A program made the position numbers and the translations under genes. The notes below the pieces were generated by a model. The model was not told the origin of the DNA. It was given only the letters and a program-made list of their open reading frames with translations, and ran no database searches. Shown piece after piece: positions 58,218 through 64,000 of a stretch of 64,000 nucleotides of DNA (position 1 is the stretch's first letter; every line of letters starts with the position of its first letter). Source of the DNA: Aurelia coerulea (taxonomy: Eukaryota > Cnidaria > Scyphozoa > Semaeostomeae > Ulmaridae); contig CM076958.1 of assembly GCA_039566865.1 (NCBI GenBank), positions 7,974,501-8,038,500 on the forward strand, read 5' to 3'.

Positions 58218-58469
58218 ATGGCGAGTGGCATGCCGAAGAAACATGACGATGGGAAACGCCGTGTTGCGGGTGGAGTAAACGGGGAGAGCTGTGGAAACAG
58301 CCAACATGTTCCAGATAGATCAATTCATCATTTTCCTGATCGAGAAAAAGAGCCACAGTGATACATACAGTGGATACGCTTCGTTCGGCGGCATAGACCT
58401 AAGTTGTTTCCTGGAAATAGGACAGGGGACTGCGGTTTGATGCAGTCAACTATTAAGTCAGTTTCTTAG
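58218..58469 (+). pseudogene. THAP-like DNA-binding exon, broken
   Basis: The ATG at 58218 opens MASGMPKKHDDGKRR, then ESCGNSQ and SIHHFPDREKEPQ. An in-frame TGA at 58359-58361 stops it. Four codons later the same frame continues WIRFVRRHRPKLFPGN. HxFPxDxEKxxxWxxFxRR is the core of THAP zinc fingers (AVPTF comes later and is not seen). The Cys before SCGNSQ that should start the C2CH finger is not in place. The stop lies in a 12-base segment (TGATACATACAG) between two CAG, like a small insertion. THAP domains occur in Kolobok and P-type transposases, which fits the TTAA-flanked host element. Host THAP gene is the alternative. Confidence 0.6.
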
Positions 58470-59095
58470 TGGCATGCTTTCAATAACTGACATTGCATAT
58501 AAAAATGATGAACTTATAACTTGTATGTGAAAAGCTAAGTCCAGTTTCTATGGCTAGAATGATCTATTCCTACTGCCAAAGGACCAACTATACCTGTCTG
58601 TATACTAGGTGAATGAAGGGAGGTCAGACATACACTAGGCCCAAAATATTTTGTAATCAAACTGCGAAAAGCAACGGAAATAGTTTGTACTTCGAATTCA
58701 TTTTTTAGAAAATACTAGAAATGCAGTTTTTCTCATATTTAAACTTGGTTACTTTTACCGTGACGCATTTGGTTAAATTTGACAAATTTGTAGGGTCCAT
58801 GATGATGGATGGCAGACTGTTAGAAACCACATAGGCCCATCAAACTCAATTGGATCATAAACGATCAACGTATTTACGTTGCAATGCAAGGAAGAAGGAA
58901 TATAATAATAAGATTGCAGATCACGAACACTATAAATCAGAATAAAAAGCAAACCATTCTTGCCAACTATCAACTGTCAACGTTAACTCAACTCGTCGGT
59001 CAAACCTCGCTTCAATCGTTGCCAGTAAAATGCCGTCTTTGTATTCGTCGAAATGATAGACTGGTGCTTGACCATGAACAGCGAGAGGCTCACCT
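58470..59095. other. No gene recognised
   Basis: Possible intron between the THAP-like exon and the minus-strand exon-like stretch; short frames only. Confidence 0.4.
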
Positions 59096-59098
59096 AGG

Positions 59099-59240
59099 GG
59101 CGTTTGTGCCAAGATTGACGACACCATAATCCTCCTCACTCTCAGTATCTTCGTTTAAAATTGACCCAACATAACTGAAGCTTTGCTCGATTCATATGAC
59201 GACATTTTGACTGAGAACGATCGAAACGCAATGTAAATTG
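59099..59240 (-). other. Exon-like stretch with good splice donor
   Basis: On the minus strand a frame reads SYVGSILNEDTESEEDYG and VVNLGTNAPR, ending at CCTAG/GTGAGCC, a good splice donor (59098). An AAAATGTCG start context lies upstream near 59210, in a different frame. The acidic stretch followed by LGTNAP resembles the start of some transposon-linked cnidarian proteins I have seen described as P2X7-like, but this is a weak recollection. I do not assign a function. Confidence 0.3.
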
Positions 59241-60120
59241 TTCGCGATCTTCCCATGTGGCCTAAATAACTTCCGACAGTGCAATTCAGTTGGCTACTAC
59301 TTATGATGTCATTAACAAGTTCAACATTTCGCAACAGGTACTTGTTTTTACGGCCGCATTTTTCACACTTCCTGGTGGCAGAAATTTGTGAAAGTGTTAC
59401 CAAAATGACCAGGAAAGATCAAATTTTCTAAAATTGGTGTTACCTCATTTTTGATAATTTGGTTGCATAAGCACTTTAAAGTGCCACTAAACCTTTGGGG
59501 AACTTTTTGTTATCTGATAGAGTTTACTTTTCATGGCTTGAAACCGAAAACAATTTTTCGATATGACGTTCCGTTCTTTTTCTATGGCTTTTCAAAGTGC
59601 CAATTTTGGGCAAATTTTGGTGTCAGGTTCGCGTAAAATCATTCCACGAAGAGGTCTGGACCGAGAGGTCTTGACGTCATACCGGGAATGCAAAGCGAGA
59701 GAGAGTACACATTGAAGTGACAGTGACCGCGCTGCAGTGGATTTGTCGCTTTACATACAGCACTAGCAATTTCGTGCCAGATAAAAGGTTGCAGGTAATT
59801 CGAAGGATCAGCACTTTCTCCTCCAATTCCATTTCATCATGATGAAGACCTGCACTGCAGCAAGGCGAAGATATACGACAGACTTGAAGCAGCCAGAAAG
59901 GTTTCGGTCGTACAAGTACAATAGCGTGTTTAGGCCCTCGGCCTACTGAAATATGTTTGACCTACGTTTTTCCGGATAAAGTTTTCGTTCTTGGGAGCAA
60001 ATATCGTTCACTTTCAATATTTTGGAGTTCCTGTCGTCCTAATGATATGCAAAACCATTCGAGAAGAAATGGAAGTTGGTTAAGAAAGAAGCAATAAGAA
60101 AGGTACAGTGCGTGACTTTA

Positions 60121-60499
60121 CACGTATTTTTTATAAGAAACTGCCCATAAGAAACTCAACTCTCTCAGATTGCCAAAAAATTAAGAAACTCCAGTACTGG
60201 GAGAAGATAAGTTAAGAAACTATTCACTTTGAGAAAGGAAATCCTTGGCATCTCTTTACTTTATTTTCACTTGTTTCCTGTATCATATTACTCGTAAGGT
60301 ACTTTAGGCATGTCTAAACATTGGAAAGGATAAAAAAAACCTTGTTTTGAAATGTTCACGAGGGCACAGGTAGTGAACATGAAGATTGTTATGGAACCTC
60401 TAAGAAACTCGTAAGAAACTCTGAGTACTCAAAATCTGATAATTTTAAGAAACTTCCAGTACTGGCCCAAATTCTTAGTTTCTTAGAAAAAAATACGTG
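60121..60499 (+). mobile_element. AAGAAACT-family MITE, near-complete
   Basis: Starts CACGTATTTTTTATAAGAAA after TA (60119-60120) and ends TTAGAAAAAAATACGTG. It is followed by AG instead of TA, so the right duplication is mutated. Collinear with 26779-27159 throughout. Confidence 0.85.
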
Positions 60500-61170
60500 A
60501 GGCATTGAGGCATTAAGACTCTTTAACCATTCTATAGGAATTCGATTAAAGAATGCAGTGCATCTTGGTAAAAAATTCCTTGCCGCCATCTTCAGCGCAA
60601 TCGTCTATTTAAATTAGGCAAAATGTTCATTATCAATAAATATTTTGGGCAGCCCCCCCCCTTAGGCAAGGAGCTGTGGAATTTATCACTTGGCACCAGT
60701 TTCCTCTGTGGAAAAAAGAAGAAAAGACACTACCACCACTACAAGCTACTGTACTTGACTTTGTCTTTTTGATGCACATGCAATATTTAACTGGTTTTTA
60801 AGAAAAGTTAATAATCATACTGTGAATATTTACTATTTAAGAGATTAAAATGAAACAGTACAAACGTTGTTCATACTTCAGACCAATGCTTAGGGTTATT
60901 TGTTTTCCTATCTTTGCAAACCTTACAAGATCAGCAAAAAGGTTTGTTTATACCCACTTCAAGTCAAATGATCAGTCTTATAATGAAACATCTTTTGATT
61001 ACTTTAAAAATTTTGTGGCATGAAAACGTGTGCCATGGATTCAGAAAGTACTATAATACAAAGAAACCCAACAGTATGGCTACATGACTTGAAGCGGTAA
61101 GCCAAGCTTAGCTGATTTTGTGTATGAAAATTTCTTTACTATTCAAATACACATATTTTTCTAATGTGAG
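60500..61170. other. No gene recognised
   Basis: A minus frame near 60589-60505 (NFLPRCTAFFNRIPIEWLKS) vaguely recalls the end of a non-LTR RT, but it is too short to claim. Confidence 0.3.
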
Positions 61171-61230
61171 AAACAGAAATGGCCCATAAGAAACTCAACT
61201 CTCAGATCCCCAAAAAATTAAGAAACTTTT
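61171..61230 (+). mobile_element. AAGAAACT-family MITE, 5' fragment
   Basis: GGCCCATAAGAAACTCAACT and CAGATCCCCAAAAAATTAAG match the 5' part of complete copies. Confidence 0.75.
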
Positions 61231-62400
61231 GGAAAAGACACATTATTGGATTTATGCAACATAATTTTTTGGATCATTTTGGTTCCAAAAATACATCTGC
61301 ATCATTTTTTCAGGGAATTTTAAACTATGCACTGTATGTTATCAATGTCACATCAGTATAAGTAATCTATGCGAAAGGTAGTCCATAAAACATCCAGGGC
61401 TAGTTTGTCCAGTTCAATAATTCTGAATGAGCAGCCAATAATGAGCAGGAACCAGTTACGTGGACAGCAATTAACATTGTTTCAGCTTCAGACATATTGA
61501 CTTTTGTTTTCTTCAGACTCACCTGCAAAAGGAAAGAAAATGGTCTTACACTTTGTCACAATCAACCTGACTGGCTGAAAGAAAATGAACAGCCATCGCT
61601 ATGAAACTAAGGCAAGCAATCTTGAGGTTCTTCACTGCTAAAGGTACCTTAGGGCCCCTACATATATTTTTTAGGATTCCTAGTACAGCCAAAGGTTTAC
61701 TTTTTGGCATTCTTGCTTAAGCAAGGGTACACTTTCTCACAATTTTCGTCCAAGGAAGGGCAAATTTGACTCTATGTTTACAAAAAACTAGGTTCTGATG
61801 ATTGATTGTGGAAATTCTCATGTTTCAGATCCCATTTTCAATGAGATATATCCACAAGAACGTTTACTACCACTCTATCATTAGCTAGTCACTTCCCCCG
61901 GTGTGCATATGTCATTGGGTAGCCTGATGCTGGGGCAAATAGGCTAAAATATGCCAGTTTGGTCATGTCATGAATCATTTGACAATTGCTGATTCATATA
62001 ACACCACAATCTTGAAAATTTTCATTATGAAAGTAAAACAAACAAACCTCAGCAACTGGTAGCTACGATCAGCTATTTTTGAAGGCTCTCGACTGCAAAC
62101 TCGAAGACACTATTCAAGATTGGAGACAACAGCAAGTCAGCAAATGGTTTGTCTCAATCGGTCCGCCATCATCATAACAGAACTGTAGTAGGCCTATGCC
62201 TCTTCTTGCCAGTCACGAAGCTCAACGACAGCTTTTAAAGGCTCTTCTTCTGCTATCTCCATGTCCTAGTCGTCTTCCAAAAATGTGATTGAAGTATCAG
62301 TTAAAGTAGAAGTATTACTAATAAGTAATTCCAAAGTAAAAGCGATCTTCTTTGTTGGGTTCGACGTCGCTCTGCGCTCTCGTTTCGTTCAATGCGGCTT
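61231..62400. other. Interior of the nested TTAA element, no intact gene
   Basis: On the minus strand CTTTCCTTTTGCAG near 61537-61524 looks like a splice acceptor; the sequence after it (61523 down) gives MSEAETMLIAVHVTGSCS without a recognised domain. Confidence 0.35.
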
Positions 62401-62641
62401 TCCCACTGATCAGTGGGCTTTCCCTGATTGAAAGGAAACGTGCATTCCCGGTATGACATCAGAGGGAGATTCGTTCCCAGTTCCCCGCATGACCCGTCCT
62501 TGACACCATAAATTGCGTAGAAATCGCCCCCGTTTCCATGGAAGGAATTCGAATTGATCAAAGATTTTAATTTTATCAGATTCTACAGGCATCATTCTAT
62601 CAGATAACAAAAAGTTCCTCAAACGTTTAGTGGCACTTTAA

Positions 62642-62830
62642 TGTATGAGATCTGTTTAAAAAATCTGGCAATTGAATTGAATGATCAAAAAATCATGGGA
62701 GTTCCTGCACATACAGTTAATGAACTTCTAAGAAATGGTTAAAAAACTTTCAGCACTCAAAAGCTGATAATTTTGAGAAACTTTCAGTACAGGCTCATGC
62801 TCAATTTCTCAGTTTCTTAGAAAACAAATG
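62642..62830 (+). mobile_element. AAGAAACT-family MITE, 3' fragment
   Basis: AAGCTGATAATTTTGAGAAA, ACTTTCAGTACAGGCTC and CAGTTTCTTAGAAAA match the 3' end of family copies. It lies just right of the nested TTAA element. Confidence 0.7.
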
Positions 62831-63073
62831 GGCCTTATAACTTCAGGCTGTGCAGATAATAAACAAGGGATAGTGAATGAAATACCCCTGCTGACTCCTG
62901 CTGATTGATTCATGCTACAGCTGAAAACTCTGAAACCGAATGCCAAGAGATTGCAGAAGGTTGAGAGTGCAGGTTTTGTCGTCTGTTGTGTTCCTTGGCG
63001 ATTCCTTAAACTCACATTTATTCCAAACTAAAGAGATCAGGCAGCGGGCAAGTTAGGCGAGCAAAAAACTTAC

Positions 63074-63359
63074 CTCTTGTCGTGGGGCTGCTCCATTTTA
63101 TTGAGAAGCTTTGATGTAGATTCCGACCAAGTCTTAGTATTCTTCTCAAGTCAAATATTGAAGGGTTTCTGCCGTTGAAAGGGGCTGCTTCCAAGAGACT
63201 TTCAACCAGGACACCATCTTGCGATCTTCGCCAATTTGAGGACGTCCAAAAAGCACAGTAGAAACTGCCTTTGCATGAAATAAACAGCCACGAAGCAAAG
63301 AAATACTTCATCTTGCCAAAAATGAAACCCATGTTGTCTCTGCTGTTAGCATCGTCCAA
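63074..63359 (-). other. Exon-like frame with strong splice donor, function unknown
   Basis: The minus frame from 63359 reads about 95 codons and meets CAAGAG/GTAAGT at 63074, a near-consensus donor. From an internal Met the sequence KYFFASWLFISCKGSFYC is hydrophobic and could be a signal peptide, followed by a basic, Arg-rich region. It lies about 110 bases inside the right end of the 7.8 kb element. It may be a first exon of that element's gene or chance. Confidence 0.3.
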
Positions 63360-63470
63360 GATTTCACGGATTAGAATCGTGTTTAATTTCTTATACTACG
63401 AAATTATGGAGCTGTGTGGAGCGAGTTGCTTACTTCGCGCAAAGCATGCCGGTCAACAGTCGCTCTTTAA

Positions 63471-64000
63471 TGGCTGATAGCACTCCAGTTGCCTGTGTAG
63501 CACCATTGCATTACAATCAGAATGATGCAAAGACATCAGAAAGTGCAGTGCAAAATGGTTTTATCATGCATCATGAACTGAACACAACAACAATAGCAAC
63601 GATAATGCAACAAAAACGGGAAAGTGCAGTCTCGACAATAAAAATCACGCAATGATTTGGGCAAGGAACCTTTTTCCAAGAGGCTTGTAATTCTTCAACC
63701 GAATGGCTATAGAATTTGCAATTGAATTACCATCCATCGTCTTGAAAGTTTCTGCCTCTATCTTGCTGTCAACAAGCACGCATTTTGCGTGCAGCTAGAT
63801 ACTGAGCTAAATGCTGCTTCGAACCAGGGAATGGGGGGGGGGGGGTTTCTTAGCCAAATTTTTGGGATTTTGGGTAGGGATCTGTCGCGAGCATATTCAA
63901 AATGGTACCGTTAGCTAAACTAATTTTTCCGAAAATAGTACCTTGGCTAGACCAATTTGACCATTCTCTGCACCGACTTTTACGAAAATGGTACCCTTGG
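63471..64000. other. No gene recognised; G-run and AAAATGGTACC repeats
   Basis: A run of about 14 G lies near 63833-63846. AAAATGGTACC or AAAATAGTACC occurs at about 63899, 63933 and 63985, at uneven spacing, and may begin another repeat beyond the window. Confidence 0.5.

Larger units (their letters stand above)
59480..62637. mobile_element. Nested 3.2 kb TTAA-flanked element, TIR up to ~240 bp
   Basis: Ends AGTGCCACTAAACCTTTGGG and the inverse (...CAAACGTTTAGTGGCACT) are flanked by TTAA at 59476-59479 and 62638-62641. Inverted similarity continues through TTTTTGTTATCTGATAGA and, after a degenerate middle, TGACGTCATACCGGGAATGC. It lies within the 55625-63466 element. A minus-strand stretch near 62270-62200 (MEIAEEEPLKAVVELRDW) is coding-like but has stops. 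No transposase core is recognised. Confidence 0.82.
55625..63466. mobile_element. 7.8 kb TTAA-flanked element (Kolobok/piggyBac-like)
   Basis: Ends AGAGCGACTGTTGACCGGCA, extending to CATGCTTTGCG, are matched by a perfect inverse ending at 63466 (29 bases). TTAA lies at 55621-55624 and 63467-63470. The interior has a broken THAP-like exon at 58218, several exon-like stretches with splice donors, two MITEs and a nested TTAA element. TTAA duplication together with a THAP domain suits Kolobok, whose transposases carry THAP; that assignment is inference. I could not recognise a catalytic transposase core. Confidence 0.8.

Noticed and set aside
63899..64000. Tandem repeat of AAAATGGTACC
   Set aside because: Only three loosely spaced copies before the window ends; period not constant, so not called as a repeat.

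Overview
This window is from a metazoan nuclear genome and contains repetitive DNA almost throughout. I found no convincing intact host gene and no standard rRNA gene or CRISPR. The mix of elements is typical of a marine invertebrate: CR1/jockey-like and R4/Dong-like non-LTR elements, Ty3/gypsy pol, a Penelope-like element, TTAA-flanked elements with a THAP-like exon, hAT MITEs and elements with 9-10 bp target duplications. A cnidarian, perhaps an anthozoan, is my best guess, but this is inference only.

Layout: (1) 1-19546 is one satellite array of about 79 monomers of ~248 bp. It runs off the left edge, contains higher-order segmental duplications, and each monomer carries a short conserved palindrome. 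(2) 19676-32890 is a nest. A minus-strand Ty3/gypsy pol is split into three pieces. One gap holds a CR1-like fragment plus an R4/Dong-like element lying between two (TAA)n tracts. The other gap holds a minus-strand non-LTR element, itself split by a 7421 bp element (23890-31310) with ~540 bp inverted ends and a perfect 9 bp target duplication. That element contains further nested elements, a ~120 bp minisatellite and many small TA-flanked MITEs. (3) 33447-45330 holds a MITE, a deleted non-LTR element, a Penelope-like reverse transcriptase that has lost its endonuclease, a ~213 bp tandem repeat, a MITE inside a MITE, two TTAA-flanked elements and a non-LTR 3' end. (4) 45700-50686 is a plus-strand non-LTR element broken by a two-level DNA-transposon nest and by a 201 bp hAT MITE. 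(5) 50672-54338 is a minus-strand gypsy element with recognisable but frameshifted gag, protease, RT, RNase H and integrase. (6) 54345-55545 holds a non-LTR fragment and three large CCGAGA-rich palindromes. (7) 55625-63466 is a 7.8 kb TTAA-flanked element with a broken THAP-like exon, into which a 3.2 kb TTAA element and several MITEs have inserted.

The parts do not form a pathway. The value of the window is its stratigraphy: host reading frames, target-site duplications and one paralogous empty site allow insertion order to be read directly. All recognisable coding regions carry frameshifts, stops, deletions or catalytic substitutions, so this looks like heterochromatin-like transposon sediment beside a satellite block.
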